A DNA stretch of 64,000 nucleotides from Pelomonas cellulosilytica (GCF_021353265.1 NZ_JAJTWU010000006.1:354111-418110), one strand, 5' to 3'. Shown: positions 33,308 through 42,288, numbered from the stretch's first letter. Numbers and translations are program-made. Notes: generated from the letters alone by a model not told the origin.

Positions 33308-35170
33308 TCAGCGGCGCGCCAGCGCCAGTTGCTCGAACTGGTCTTCCATGTCGCGCACCAGGCCAGGCATGTCGAACAACGGCGACGAGCGGCCGTGCTC
33401 GGCCAGGTAGCGCTTGTACGAGCGCGCCCGCGCCGGGTTCGACCCGATCAGCACGGCCATGCGCTCGTAGTCGGCCAGCGTCGTGACGGCCAGCTCAGGC
33501 AGTCCCACCGCATGCAGCAGGCTGCCCGCCATGCGGGAGATGTAGCTGCGGCCGCTCAGCGTCAGGATGGGCGTGCCCATCCACAGGCAGTCGTTGGCCG
33601 TCGTGCCGGCGTTGAACGGGAAGGTGTCCAGCACCAGGTCGGCCAACTGGAAGCGGGCCAGGTAGTCTGGCGGCGCGGCGCGCGGCGCGAAGTACAGCCG
33701 GTCAGCCGACACGCCCATGCGCGCGGCATGGGCTAGCATGTTCTCGCGGGCCTTGTCGTTGTCCGCCAGCAGCCACAGCACCGAGCCCGGCACGGCGGCC
33801 AGGATCCGCATCCAGGCCTCGAACATCGGCTGGGTGTACTTGTGGTTGTTGTTGAACGAGCAGAAGACGAAGCCTTCCTCCGGCAGCCCGACCTGTGCAC
33901 GCGTGGGCGTGCTGCCAACGGGACGCTTGCGGTCGCTGGACTGGTAGCAGTGCTTCAGGTAGATGGGCCGCTCCGTGCAGTACGGCAGGTACTCGGGCGG
34001 CATCACGTAGCGGTCGGCAATGATCCAGTCGACACCCGGGATAGCCGACGTGGCCGGCAGGCCGAGGTAGCTCACCTGCACCGGCGCCGGCCGGCGCACG
34101 AGGATGTCCGGCCGGGCGCCGTTGGTCAGGCCTTGCAGATCCACCAGCACGTCGATGCCGGCCGCAGCAATCAGCTGGGCAGCCTCCTCGTCGCTGCGTC
34201 CCTGCAACGGAATGACGTGGTCCATCGCCGCGCGGATGCGCGCCTGATGAGGCGTGCCGTCGTTGCCACTCCAGCAGAACGCAAACACCTCGAACCGCGA
34301 ACGGTCGTGCAGCTCGAAGATCTCCGACGTCAGGAAGCCGACCGCATGCATGCGCAGGTCGCCCGACAGGTAACCGATGCGCACCTTGCCCTCGCGCTTG
34401 ACGCGGGCGTGCAGCGGCGGCCCCTTGTACTTGGTTACCTTCTCGGCGACGAAGCGCTGGGCCACCATCAGCTGCAGAGCCGGGTCGTCGCTATAGCTCA
34501 GCATGGCCAGCAGCGAGGTGTTGGACAGCAGCTGGTTGGGCGTGACCTCGCCGACCGGCTCGTAGATCGGCCAGGCGCATTGCTTCTGGCGAATATGGAC
34601 ATAGTGCTGCAGCACATCCGGCTGTTCAGGCTGCAGCACCAGCGAGCGCCGCATCAGCGCCTCGGATTCGGGAAAGCGCCGCTCCTGCTCCAGCAGCCTC
34701 GCCATGTTCTTCAGCGCATGCAGCCGCATCTCCTGCGGCGACGTGCCCATGACCTCGGCCGTGGTGTCGCTGTCGGCCACCTCGCGCCACGCCTGCAGCG
34801 CCTCTTCCTTGCGCCCCTGGTGCTCCAGTTGGTGGCCCAGATTCACGCGCGCCTGCAGGAAGTCCGGCTTCAGCGCCAGCGCCTCGCGGTAGACGCGTTC
34901 GGCATCCTCGTGCCGGCGCAGCGACGACCAGACCGTGCCCAGGTTGTACATGGCCACCAGGCGCATCGGGCCGTCGCTGTGGTCCAGCCAGGCTTGATAC
35001 AGCTGGCCGGCCAGATCCGGCTGACCGTCGGCCTGCAGCTGGTTGGCACGCGACATCACGTCGGGCAGGCTGAGGCTGCGCGCACGCACGGCGGCCATCA
35101 AGCCGTCCCATTCGGGCGGCAAGGCCTGCGGGACGCTCAAGGTCTGCATGCTCGGACTGGCGATGTCCAT
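33308..35170 (-). CDS. TPR protein with GT41 glycosyltransferase domain (SPINDLY/OGT/FlmG-like)
   Basis: This 620-residue cytoplasmic protein has an N-terminal part (about 40-195) made of TPR-type helices (MYNLGTVWSSLRRHEDAERVY, LGHQLEHQGRKEEALQAW). From about 260 on it is a GT41 catalytic region: RIGYLSGDLRMHAVGFL with the conserved His, VLVDLQGLTNGARPDI, APVQVSYLGLPATSAI, FNNNHKYTQP with the conserved Lys, and DTFPFNAGTTANDCLWMGTP for donor binding. GT41 enzymes attach sugars to Ser/Thr of proteins; FlmG of Caulobacter, with the same TPR-GT41 layout, places pseudaminic acid on flagellin. Being first in the secretion operon, this enzyme probably glycosylates the octad proteins before export. 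ATG 35170 with GGAA upstream was chosen. Confidence 0.88.
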   Translation of the reverse strand: MDIASPSMQTLSVPQALPPEWDGLMAAVRARSLSLPDVMSRANQLQADGQPDLAGQLYQAWLDHSDGPMRLVAMYNLGTVWSSLRRHEDAERVYREALALKPDFLQARVNLGHQLEHQGRKEEALQAWREVADSDTTAEVMGTSPQEMRLHALKNMARLLEQERRFPESEALMRRSLVLQPEQPDVLQHYVHIRQKQCAWPIYEPVGEVTPNQLLSNTSLLAMLSYSDDPALQLMVAQRFVAEKVTKYKGPPLHARVKREGKVRIGYLSGDLRMHAVGFLTSEIFELHDRSRFEVFAFCWSGNDGTPHQARIRAAMDHVIPLQGRSDEEAAQLIAAAGIDVLVDLQGLTNGARPDILVRRPAPVQVSYLGLPATSAIPGVDWIIADRYVMPPEYLPYCTERPIYLKHCYQSSDRKRPVGSTPTRAQVGLPEEGFVFCSFNNNHKYTQPMFEAWMRILAAVPGSVLWLLADNDKARENMLAHAARMGVSADRLYFAPRAAPPDYLARFQLADLVLDTFPFNAGTTANDCLWMGTPILTLSGRSYISRMAGSLLHAVGLPELAVTTLADYERMAVLIGSNPARARSYKRYLAEHGRSSPLFDMPGLVRDMEDQFEQLALARR

Positions 35171-35360
35171 GGTAATTCCGGGTTGGAAGGCGGTGGCGCG
35201 GCCGGATGGCGGCTCATGGCACGGATTCTCCGCCTCTCCCCCCCGCCCGATCCGTGCAATTGAACCGTGCAACGCGCACTTTTTGCGGCCGAAGTCGCCT
35301 CTGCGCGCCTGCGGCCGACCGCCACGCCCGGGGCACAATGGCCCAAAACGTGATGCCCCC
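35171..35360. promoter_or_regulatory. Divergent intergenic region upstream of the GT41-secretion operon
   Basis: These 190 bp separate the leftward glycosyltransferase/secretion operon from the rightward dehydrogenase gene and should hold both promoters. It marks the boundary between the accessory locus and ordinary genes. No convincing boxes or inverted repeats were found. Confidence 0.4.
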
Positions 35361-36368
35361 ATGAACGTCATCATCCTGGACGACTACCAAGACGCCGTGC
35401 GCAAGCTGCGCTGCGCGGCCAAACTGGAACACCTGAACGCCAAGGTCTTCACCAACACCGTCAAGGGCATCGGCCAGCTGTCCGTGCGCTTGCGCGACGC
35501 CGAGGTGCTGGTGCTGATCCGCGAGCGCACGGCCTTCCCGCGCCAATTGCTCGAAAAGCTGCCCAAGCTCAAGCTCATCTCCCAGACCGGCCGCGCCGGC
35601 TCCCATATCGACGTGGACGCCTGCACGCGCCTGGGCATAGCCGTCGCCGAGGGCGTGGGCAACCCGGTAGCACCGGCCGAGCTGACCTGGGCGCTGATCA
35701 TGGCCTCCATGCGCCGGCTGCCGCAGTACATCGGTAACCTCAAGCACGGCGCCTGGCAGCAGGCCGGCCTCAAGGCCGCGTCCATGCCCGCCAATTTCGG
35801 CGTGGGCTTGGTGCTGCGCGGCAAGACGCTGGGCGTATGGGGCTACGGCCGCATAGGCCAGTTAGTGGCCAGCTACGGCCGCGCCTTCGGCATGAAGGTC
35901 ATGGTCTGGGGCAGCGAACCATCGAGGCTCCGCGCCGAGGCCGACGGCCACGAGGCAGCGCCTTCGCGAGAGGCCTTCTTCGCCGAGGCCGACGTGCTGT
36001 CGGTTCATGTGCGGCTGTGCGACGCCACGCGCGGCCTCGTCACGCCCGAGGACCTCGCCCAGATGAAACCCACAGCCCTCTTCGTGAACACCTCGCGCGC
36101 CGAGCTGGTGGTGGAAGGCGCACTCGTATCGGCACTCAACCGCGGCCGCCCCGGCATGGCCGCCATCGACGTGTTCGAGAGCGAGCCCATCCTGCAGGGC
36201 CACCCGCTGCTGCGGCTGGAGAACGCCGTCTGCACGCCGCACATCGGCTACGTCGAGCAGGACAGCTATGAGATGTACTTCGATGCCGCCTTCGACAACG
36301 TGCTGAACTTCATCAACCACCAGCCGACGAACATCGTGAACCCCGAGGCTCTCAAAGTCATCCGGTGA
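35361..36368 (+). CDS. D-isomer-specific 2-hydroxyacid dehydrogenase
   Basis: This 335-residue protein has the NAD-binding motif in LGVWGYGRIGQLVASYG and the catalytic Arg, Glu and His of the family in FVNTSRAELV, IDVFESEP and TPHIGYVE. It resembles phosphoglycerate dehydrogenase-like and hydroxypyruvate reductase-like oxidoreductases, but it lacks the C-terminal ACT domain of SerA, so the substrate is not defined. The ATG at 35361 begins MNVIILDDYQ. The stop overlaps the GTG start of the chromate transporter gene by 4 bp, so the two are cotranscribed. Confidence 0.85.
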   Translation: MNVIILDDYQDAVRKLRCAAKLEHLNAKVFTNTVKGIGQLSVRLRDAEVLVLIRERTAFPRQLLEKLPKLKLISQTGRAGSHIDVDACTRLGIAVAEGVGNPVAPAELTWALIMASMRRLPQYIGNLKHGAWQQAGLKAASMPANFGVGLVLRGKTLGVWGYGRIGQLVASYGRAFGMKVMVWGSEPSRLRAEADGHEAAPSREAFFAEADVLSVHVRLCDATRGLVTPEDLAQMKPTALFVNTSRAELVVEGALVSALNRGRPGMAAIDVFESEPILQGHPLLRLENAVCTPHIGYVEQDSYEMYFDAAFDNVLNFINHQPTNIVNPEALKVIR

Positions 36369-36913
36369 ACCGCCCGCAGTCCTGCGTCGAGCTCTACCTG
36401 GCCTTCTCGCGGCTCGCGTTGCAGGGTTTCGGCGGCGTGTTGGCGGTCGCGCAGCGGGAGTTGGTGGAGCGGCTGGGCTGGATGACGAAGGAAGAGTTCG
36501 TCGAGACCCTGGCCATTGCCCAGGTGCTGCCCGGCCCCAACGTCGTGAACCTGTCCATGATGGTCGGCGACCGTTTCTTCGGCGCGCGCGGCGCGATGGC
36601 CGCGCTGGCCGGCATGCTGTCGCTGCCGGCCGTCATCGTGCTGGCGCTGGCTGCCAGCTACACGCAGCTGTCGCACTACCCGCTGGCCACCAACGCCCTG
36701 CGCGGCATGGGCGCCGTGTCGGCTGGGCTGGTGGTGGCCACCGGCATCAAGCTGCTGCCGGCGCTGGGCAAGAGTCCGCTGGGCCGGCCGCTGGCGCTGG
36801 GCCTGGCGGCCGCGGCATTCGTGCTGATCGGCCTGCTGCGCTGGCCACTAGTCGCTGTGCTGGCGCTGGTGGGCGGCGGCGGCATGGCGCTCGCCTGGTG
36901 GAGGCTGAGGTGA
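36365..36913 (+). CDS. Chromate transporter, first half (short-chain CHR)
   Basis: This 182-residue membrane protein carries one CHR domain: FSRLALQGFGGVLAVAQREL, LAIAQVLPGPNVVNLSMMVG and several hydrophobic segments. Short-chain CHR proteins occur as pairs of adjacent genes and work together for chromate or sulfate transport. The start is GTG, overlapping the dehydrogenase stop in GTGA. The second half follows with the same kind of overlap. Confidence 0.85.
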   Translation: MNRPQSCVELYLAFSRLALQGFGGVLAVAQRELVERLGWMTKEEFVETLAIAQVLPGPNVVNLSMMVGDRFFGARGAMAALAGMLSLPAVIVLALAASYTQLSHYPLATNALRGMGAVSAGLVVATGIKLLPALGKSPLGRPLALGLAAAAFVLIGLLRWPLVAVLALVGGGGMALAWWRLR

Positions 36914-37452
36914 GCACGCCAGTCGACCTGCTGGCGCTCTTCCTGCATTTCCTGATGCTGTCGCCGATGTCCATCGGCGGCGCCATCACGACGGTACCGG
37001 AGATGCACCGCTTCCTCGTCGACAAGACCGGCTGGCTCACTGAGACCGACTTCACGACGTCCATCGCGCTGGCTCAGGCCGCCCCCGGGCCCAACATCCT
37101 GTTCGTCGCCGTGCTGGGCTGGAACGTCGCGGGGCTGCCCGGCGCTGCCGCGGCGATGGGCGGCATCATGCTGCCGTCCACGCTGCTGACGCTGTCGGCC
37201 ACTCGCTGGGCGCGTTCCAACCGCGAGCACCTGGCCGTGCGCGCCTTCGGCGCCGGCATGACGCCGCTGACGCTGGGCCTCATCATCGCCACCGGCTGGC
37301 TGCTGGCCCTGCCCTTCCTGCGCGCGGAAGACCACCGCTGGAACACGCTCGCGCTGATGGCTGCGACCGTCGTGCTGGTGATCAAGACGCGGCTGTCGCT
37401 GGTCTGGATGGTGCTGGGCGGCGGCGTTCTCGGGGCGCTGGGCCTCGTCTAG
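36910..37452 (+). CDS. Chromate transporter, second half (short-chain CHR)
   Basis: This 180-residue single CHR domain protein has SPMSIGGAITTVPEMHRF and ALAQAAPGPNILFVAVLGW, the counterpart of the motifs in the first half, with inverted-topology pairing expected. Two GTG codons (36898 and 36910) could start it; 36910 was chosen because it gives the same GTGA overlap seen upstream and starts just before the first hydrophobic segment. The TAG stop overlaps the convergent GlxA-type gene. Confidence 0.82.
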   Translation: MSTPVDLLALFLHFLMLSPMSIGGAITTVPEMHRFLVDKTGWLTETDFTTSIALAQAAPGPNILFVAVLGWNVAGLPGAAAAMGGIMLPSTLLTLSATRWARSNREHLAVRAFGAGMTPLTLGLIIATGWLLALPFLRAEDHRWNTLALMAATVVLVIKTRLSLVWMVLGGGVLGALGLV

Positions 37453-38435
37453 ACGGGTGAACGCCCTTCCGATGCTGACGCCCTGAAATGCGCTGGCGGC
37501 CGGCCCAGCAGCCGCACGAACGAACGCCGCATGCGCTCGGTGTTGCCGAATCCGCAATCCAGCGCAACCCGCTGCACCGACGCCTCGCCGCCCTCCAGCG
37601 CGGCCCGCGCGGCCTCCACGCGCAGCCGCTCGACGACCTGGGCTGGCGTCGCGCCGGTCTCTTCACGGAAGCAGCGTGCGAAATGCCGCGGGCTCATGCA
37701 GGCCCGCTCCGCCAGCGATTCGACGCGATGGTCCTGCTGCAGCTCGCCGCGCACGGCGTCCAGCAACGCGGTAAAGCGCCCCTCGGGCCGCTGCAACTCC
37801 AGCAACGGCGAGAACTGAGACTGCCCGCCCGGCCGACGGCGCTCCACCACCAGTTGCCGCGCCGCTTCGCGCGCCACGGCCTCGCCATGGTCGTGGGCCA
37901 CGAGCGCCAGGCACAGGTCGATGCCGGCCGTCATGCCCGCGCTCGTCCACAGCTCGGGCTGGCCGTTCGCGCGCCGTGCCGGCTCGCGCACGTAGATGCG
38001 GTCAGGCTGCAGTTGCACGTCCGGGAACTCGCTGGCGAACTGCCGACTGCGTGACCAATGCGTCGTCGCCGTGCGGTGGTCCAGCAGGCCTGCCGCCGCC
38101 AGCAGCAAGCTGCCGCTGCAGATGCTGGCGATGCGGACGCCGCAGCGGCTCGCGCGCTGCAGCCAGGCCACCAGCGTCGCATCGCGGCAGGCCGCGTCCA
38201 CGCCATCACCGCCGATGACCATGACGAGATCCACGTCCGCCAGCGCGCGCGGCAGGCCTTGCACCGGCCAGGTGACGCCTGCCGAGCTGCGCACGCCGCC
38301 TGGCTGGCTGGCCACCAATCGCCATTCATAGCTGCCAGGCCGCTCCAGCCGCGCCACCTCGAACACCGCCATCGGCCCGGCGAGGTCGAGCTGTTGGAAG
38401 CCCGGGAAGAGCACGAAGGCGATGCGACAGGTCAT
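37449..38435 (-). CDS. GlxA-family transcriptional regulator (DJ-1 domain plus AraC HTH)
   Basis: This 328-residue protein has a DJ-1/PfpI-like sensing domain at the N-terminus (about 1-195; ASICSGSLLLAAAG with the nucleophile-elbow Cys, TTHW motif), followed by an AraC-type double helix-turn-helix domain (LAERACMSPRHFARCFREETG; VALDCGFGNTERMRRSF). Such regulators control divergent or distant metabolic genes in response to small nitrogenous or amide compounds. It is divergently oriented to a gene for another DJ-1/PfpI protein with the same kind of Cys site, which is its most likely target. Confidence 0.88.
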   Translation of the reverse strand: MTCRIAFVLFPGFQQLDLAGPMAVFEVARLERPGSYEWRLVASQPGGVRSSAGVTWPVQGLPRALADVDLVMVIGGDGVDAACRDATLVAWLQRASRCGVRIASICSGSLLLAAAGLLDHRTATTHWSRSRQFASEFPDVQLQPDRIYVREPARRANGQPELWTSAGMTAGIDLCLALVAHDHGEAVAREAARQLVVERRRPGGQSQFSPLLELQRPEGRFTALLDAVRGELQQDHRVESLAERACMSPRHFARCFREETGATPAQVVERLRVEAARAALEGGEASVQRVALDCGFGNTERMRRSFVRLLGRPPAHFRASASEGRSPV

Positions 38436-38529
38436 GCGGCGACTATGGCAGAAAAAGTGGGAACTGCGTCCTGGCGGTCAGCAGGCCCGCCGCGCACACT
38501 GGCTGCATGCAACGCACGGTGAGGACGAC

Positions 38530-39132
38530 ATGAACGTGGGCATCCTGGTGTTCGACGAGATGGAACTGCTAGACATGGCCGGCCCCTACGAGGTGTTCAC
38601 AACGGCCAGCCGCGTGCATGCCCGCACGCAGCCGGACGGCTCCCAACCGCTGTTCACGGTGGTCGCTATCGGCCGCAAGGTGGCCGCCGTGCGAGCCCGC
38701 GCGGGGTTGCGGGTGCTGGCGGACCAGCCGCTGGACGCGCATCCCCCGCTGGACGTGGCGGTGGTGCCGGGCGGCGTCGTCGATGCCGAGCTGCAGCATG
38801 CGGACGTGCTGGACTGGATCGCCGCCCAGCGCCGCAGCGCGCGCGTGCTGGCGTCCGTCTGCACCGGAGCGCTGCTGCTGGCCCAGGCCGGCGTATTGGA
38901 CGGCCTGGAGGCGACGACGCACTGGGAAGACCTCGACGCGCTGCAGACCCTGCGGCCGGCGGTGCGGACCGTGGGCGGCCCCCGCTGGGTGGACCAAGGC
39001 GCCGTCATCACGTCAGCCGGCATTTCCGCCGGCATCGACATGAGCCTGCACCTCGTGCGGCGGCTGCACGGCCCCGAACTCGCGCTGCGCACCGCGCGGC
39101 AGATGGACTACGACTGGACCGACACGCCATGA
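38530..39132 (+). CDS. DJ-1/PfpI family protein
   Basis: This 200-residue single-domain member of the DJ-1/PfpI superfamily begins VGILVFDEMELLDMAGPYEVF, has the nucleophile Cys in LASVCTGALLLAQAGVLDG, and shows TTHWEDL and TSAGISAGIDMSLHLV, as in isonitrile hydratase-like proteins. The chemistry is unknown. The ATG at 38530 follows GAGGACG. It overlaps the aminotransferase start by 4 bp (ATGA), so the two form an operon opposite the GlxA-type regulator, with a 94-bp shared promoter region. Confidence 0.85.
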   Translation: MNVGILVFDEMELLDMAGPYEVFTTASRVHARTQPDGSQPLFTVVAIGRKVAAVRARAGLRVLADQPLDAHPPLDVAVVPGGVVDAELQHADVLDWIAAQRRSARVLASVCTGALLLAQAGVLDGLEATTHWEDLDALQTLRPAVRTVGGPRWVDQGAVITSAGISAGIDMSLHLVRRLHGPELALRTARQMDYDWTDTP

Positions 39133-40313
39133 CGACTGCGCCCGGACAAGCCCTCCTCACCATCACCCGCCGGCCCGAGACAGTGTTCGCCCACGGCCAC
39201 GGCTCGTGGCTGACCGACGAGGGCGGCAAGCGCTACCTCGACCTCGTGCAAGGCTGGGCCGTCAACTGCCTGGGCCACAGCCCCGAGCTCATCCAGCGCG
39301 CGCTGGCCGAGCAGTCCGCCCGGCTCGTAAACCCGAGTCCGGCATACTTCAACCGGCCCATGCTGGACCTGGCCGAGCGGCTGGTGGCGCTGAGCTGCTT
39401 CGATCGGGTGTTCCTCGCCAGCTCGGGCGCCGAAGCCAACGAAGGCGCCATCAAGCTCGCGCGGCGCTGGGGCAGCCGGCAGCGCGGCGGCGCGCATGAG
39501 GTCGTCACCTTCGATCACGGCTTCCACGGCCGCACGCTGGCGATGATGAGCGCTTCCGGCAAGCCGGGCTGGGACCAGCTCTACCCGCCGATGCCAGGCG
39601 GTTTTGCGAAGGCGCGGCTCAACGACATCGCATCGGTCGAACGCGCACTGACGCCGGCCACGGTGGCCGTCATGCTGGAGCTGGTGCAGGGCGAAGCGGG
39701 CGTGAACCCGGCGGACCGCGGCTTCATGCGCGAGTTGCGGGCGCTGACCACCGAGCGTGGCCTGCTGCTGATCGCCGACGAAGTGCAGACCGGCATCGGC
39801 CGCTGCGGCCACGCCTTCGCCTATGAGCTCTACGACATCGAGCCCGACATCATGACACTGGCGAAGGGCCTCGGCGGCGGCGTGCCGCTGGCGGCGCTGC
39901 TGTGCCGCGAGGCGCTGAACTGCTTCGAGCCCGGCGACCAGGGCGGTACGTTCTGCGGCAACCCACTGATGGCGGCCGTGGGGCTGGCGGTGGTGAACGA
40001 GGTCTGCCGGCCGGACTTCCTGGCCGACGTGCGTCAGCGGGGCGGGCGGCTGTCCCTCGGGCTGCAGGCCATCGTGCGGGACCATGGCCTCGTGGGCGAG
40101 CGCGGCACTGGGCTGCTGCGGGCACTGGTGCTGCCGCACGACCGGGCCAGCGATGTGGTAGCCGCCGCGCATGCGCTGGCGCCGGTGGGGCTGCTCGTGA
40201 ACGCGCCGCGGCCCAACCTTCTGCGCTTCATGCCCGCGCTGAACATCGACGACGCGGCGTTGGACCTGGGGCTGGACCTGCTGCGCCAGGCGCTGCGCGA
40301 AACCGGCGCCTGA
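39129..40313 (+). CDS. Class III aminotransferase, acetylornithine transaminase-like
   Basis: This 394-residue PLP enzyme resembles ArgD and 4-aminobutyrate aminotransferases: FLASSGAEANEGAIKLAR, TFDHGFHGRTLAMM, LIADEVQTGIGRCG, and the PLP lysine in MTLAKGLGGGVPLAALL. Acetylornithine aminotransferase is the nearest well-known function, but its place in an operon with a DJ-1/PfpI gene rather than with arginine genes leaves other omega-amino acids possible. For that reason no gene symbol is given. Confidence 0.82.
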   Translation: MTTAPGQALLTITRRPETVFAHGHGSWLTDEGGKRYLDLVQGWAVNCLGHSPELIQRALAEQSARLVNPSPAYFNRPMLDLAERLVALSCFDRVFLASSGAEANEGAIKLARRWGSRQRGGAHEVVTFDHGFHGRTLAMMSASGKPGWDQLYPPMPGGFAKARLNDIASVERALTPATVAVMLELVQGEAGVNPADRGFMRELRALTTERGLLLIADEVQTGIGRCGHAFAYELYDIEPDIMTLAKGLGGGVPLAALLCREALNCFEPGDQGGTFCGNPLMAAVGLAVVNEVCRPDFLADVRQRGGRLSLGLQAIVRDHGLVGERGTGLLRALVLPHDRASDVVAAAHALAPVGLLVNAPRPNLLRFMPALNIDDAALDLGLDLLRQALRETGA

Positions 40314-40325
40314 GGGCGCTGCGGC

Positions 40326-40958
40326 TCAGCCTTCCTTCGTGCCGAAGATCTTGTCCCCCGCGTCGCCCAGGCCCGGGATGATGTAGCCGACGTCGTTGAG
40401 ATGGCTGTCGATGGCGGCCGTCCAGCAGCGCACATCGGGATGGGCGGTGGTGAGCGCCTTGACCCCCTCGGGCGCGGCCACCAGCACCAGCGCGCGGACG
40501 TCATTGCAGCCGCGCGCCTTCAGCAGGTCGACCGTCGCGATCATGCTGCCGGCGGTCGCCAGCATCGGGTCGATGATGAGAGCCGTGCGGGCCTGCAGGT
40601 CGCCCACGAACTTGTCGAAGTAGTTGACCGGCTTGAGCGTCTCGTGATCGCGCGCCAGGCCCACCACCGACACCTTGGCGTTGGGCAGGATGTCCAGCAC
40701 GCCGTCCAGCATGCCCAGGCCCGCGCGCAGGATGGGCACGACGGTGACCTTCTTGCCCGCGATCTGGTCGACCTCGGTCGGGCCGCTCCAGCAGTTGATC
40801 GTCACCTTCTCCGTCGGGAAGTCCGCGGTCGCCTCGTAGGCCAGCAGCCGTGCGACCTCGCCCGTCAGCTCGCGGAACTTCTTCGTCGAGATGTCGGCCT
40901 CGCGCATCAGGCCGATCTTGTGCTTGACGAGAGGATGCTGGACTTCGATGACGGCCAT
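40326..40958 (-). CDS. upp: Uracil phosphoribosyltransferase
   Basis: This 210-residue protein is standard UPP length. Motifs are [12 protein letters not shown] at the N-terminus, [13 protein letters not shown], the PRPP-binding loop [13 protein letters not shown], and C-terminal [17 protein letters not shown]. It converts uracil and PRPP to UMP in pyrimidine salvage. GGGAG precedes the ATG at good distance. It is transcribed leftwards, convergent with the aminotransferase gene, and follows rlmB after 33 bp. Confidence 0.96.
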   Translation of the reverse strand: MAVIEVQHPLVKHKIGLMREADISTKKFRELTGEVARLLAYEATADFPTEKVTINCWSGPTEVDQIAGKKVTVVPILRAGLGMLDGVLDILPNAKVSVVGLARDHETLKPVNYFDKFVGDLQARTALIIDPMLATAGSMIATVDLLKARGCNDVRALVLVAAPEGVKALTTAHPDVRCWTAAIDSHLNDVGYIIPGLGDAGDKIFGTKEG

Positions 40959-40991
40959 GACGGCTCCCTGATTTTTGCTGGATAGTCAGAA

Positions 40992-41732
40992 TTATCCGCG
41001 GCGCTGGCGCAGGGCTTCGTAGAGACAGACCCCGGACGCGACGGAGACGTTCAGGCTCTCCACCGCGCCGGCCATCGGAATGCGCACCAGCTCGTCGCAA
41101 GTCTTGGCCGTCAGTTGCCGCATGCCCTCGCCTTCGGCGCCAAGCACCAGGGCCACCGGGCGCTTGAAGTCCACGTCGTAGATCGAGCGCTCGGCGCGGT
41201 CCGACGTGCCGACGACCCAGATGTCGCGTTCCTTCATTTCATTCAAGGTCCGTGCCAGGTTGGTGACCATCAGGTAGGGCACCGTCTCGGCCGCGCCGCT
41301 GGCCACCTTCGCCACGGTGGCGTTCAGGCCCACGGCGCGGTCCTTGGGCGCGACGACGGCATGCGCCCCGGCACCGTCGGCCACGCGCAGGCAGGCGCCG
41401 AGGTTGTGCGGATCGGTCACGCCATCGAGCACGAGCACCAACGGCGGGCCTTCGACTGCATCCAGCACATCGTCCAGCGAATGCGGCTGCGCGATCGCCG
41501 CGACGCGTGCGACCACGCCCTGGTGGCGCGGGCTGCCGGCCAGCTGGCTCAGCCGCTCGTCGCTACTCTCCACCAGCTTGGCACCGGACTCGCGGGCGCG
41601 CTCCAGGAAGGCACGCATGCGCTGATCGCGCCGGGTGGGATCGAAATGGACCTCGGCGACAGAGTCGGGCTGAGTCTTGAGGCGGACGGTGACGGCATGG
41701 AAGCCGAAAAGGACGGACTTGGGCGAGCTCAT
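40992..41732 (-). CDS. rlmB: 23S rRNA (guanosine-2'-O-)-methyltransferase RlmB
   Basis: This 246-residue SpoU-family (SPOUT) methyltransferase has an N-terminal substrate-binding domain starting [15 protein letters not shown], then the three SpoU motifs [27 protein letters not shown] and [16 protein letters not shown]. RlmB methylates G2251 of 23S rRNA in the peptidyl-transferase region (E. coli numbering). In many Burkholderiales it follows rnr; here the upstream neighbour is a decayed group II intron instead, which ends about 60 bp before the start. No clear Shine-Dalgarno sequence precedes the ATG. Confidence 0.94.
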   Translation of the reverse strand: MSSPKSVLFGFHAVTVRLKTQPDSVAEVHFDPTRRDQRMRAFLERARESGAKLVESSDERLSQLAGSPRHQGVVARVAAIAQPHSLDDVLDAVEGPPLVLVLDGVTDPHNLGACLRVADGAGAHAVVAPKDRAVGLNATVAKVASGAAETVPYLMVTNLARTLNEMKERDIWVVGTSDRAERSIYDVDFKRPVALVLGAEGEGMRQLTAKTCDELVRIPMAGAVESLNVSVASGVCLYEALRQRRG

Positions 41733-41791
41733 TGGTAGATGTTGGCCCGGTTTCGGGCCCGAAGGTCTAAAACAAAGCCAACACCCCCTCT

Positions 41792-41826
41792 CAAACCGTG
41801 CATGCGGATTTCCCGCACACGGCTTA
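41792..41826 (-). ncRNA. Group II intron domain V
   Basis: The roughly 34-nt hairpin starts with AAGCCGTGTGCGGG and closes with CCGCATGCACGGTTT on the minus strand. It has the AGC catalytic triad near its 5' end, a GAAA-like tetraloop and the two-base bulge region expected of domain V. It is the best preserved part of the intron remnant; the intron as a whole cannot be active without its reverse transcriptase core. Confidence 0.75.
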
Positions 41827-41869
41827 CCGGTGGTCGGTCAGCTCGCAGCATTACGCAGGCCTCCTGCGA

Positions 41870-42288
41870 ACAGGAGCCTTGCTGAGATAGCGGATTGTCC
41901 CCGCGCAGGCGATATAGCCCCAGGCTTTCAAAGAAATCGCGATTCCACTGCTTGGCTTGGCCGGCCTTCAGGCTGCGCCCCGCGCGCTTGAGCCGCAGGC
42001 TCCTCAGCCGCTTCGCCACGTAATCGTCTACGTCGATGAAGTGATTGGCCGCGTTGCCCGTGCGGAAGTGGTTGCCCCAGCCACGCAGCACCGGATTGAG
42101 CGCGCCGATCACGTCGTGCAGATCCTTATGGCACGGCCCTCGCTGGGTCAGCCCCCGCACCCGCTCGCGTACGCGGTTCATGGCCTTGTGGCTCGACCAG
42201 CTCCGCAGGTAATACCGCTGAGGCCATGCTGCTGCCAGAGCCTTCCGCTCATGCGCTTGTGCAAATGGCAGTCCAGGAAGTCGAAGCC
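41870..42288 (-). pseudogene. Fragment of group II intron reverse transcriptase/maturase
   Basis: Only the end of the protein remains. Reading leftwards it starts GFDFLDCHLHKRMSGRLW (end of the reverse transcriptase/X-domain region), then shifts frame near 42226 to RYYLRSWSSHKAMNRVRERV and continues as the maturase-specific GIIM domain: VIGALNPVLRGWGNHFRTGNA, FIDVDDYVAKRL. There is no YADD catalytic motif in the window, so it cannot support mobility. Confidence 0.75.
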
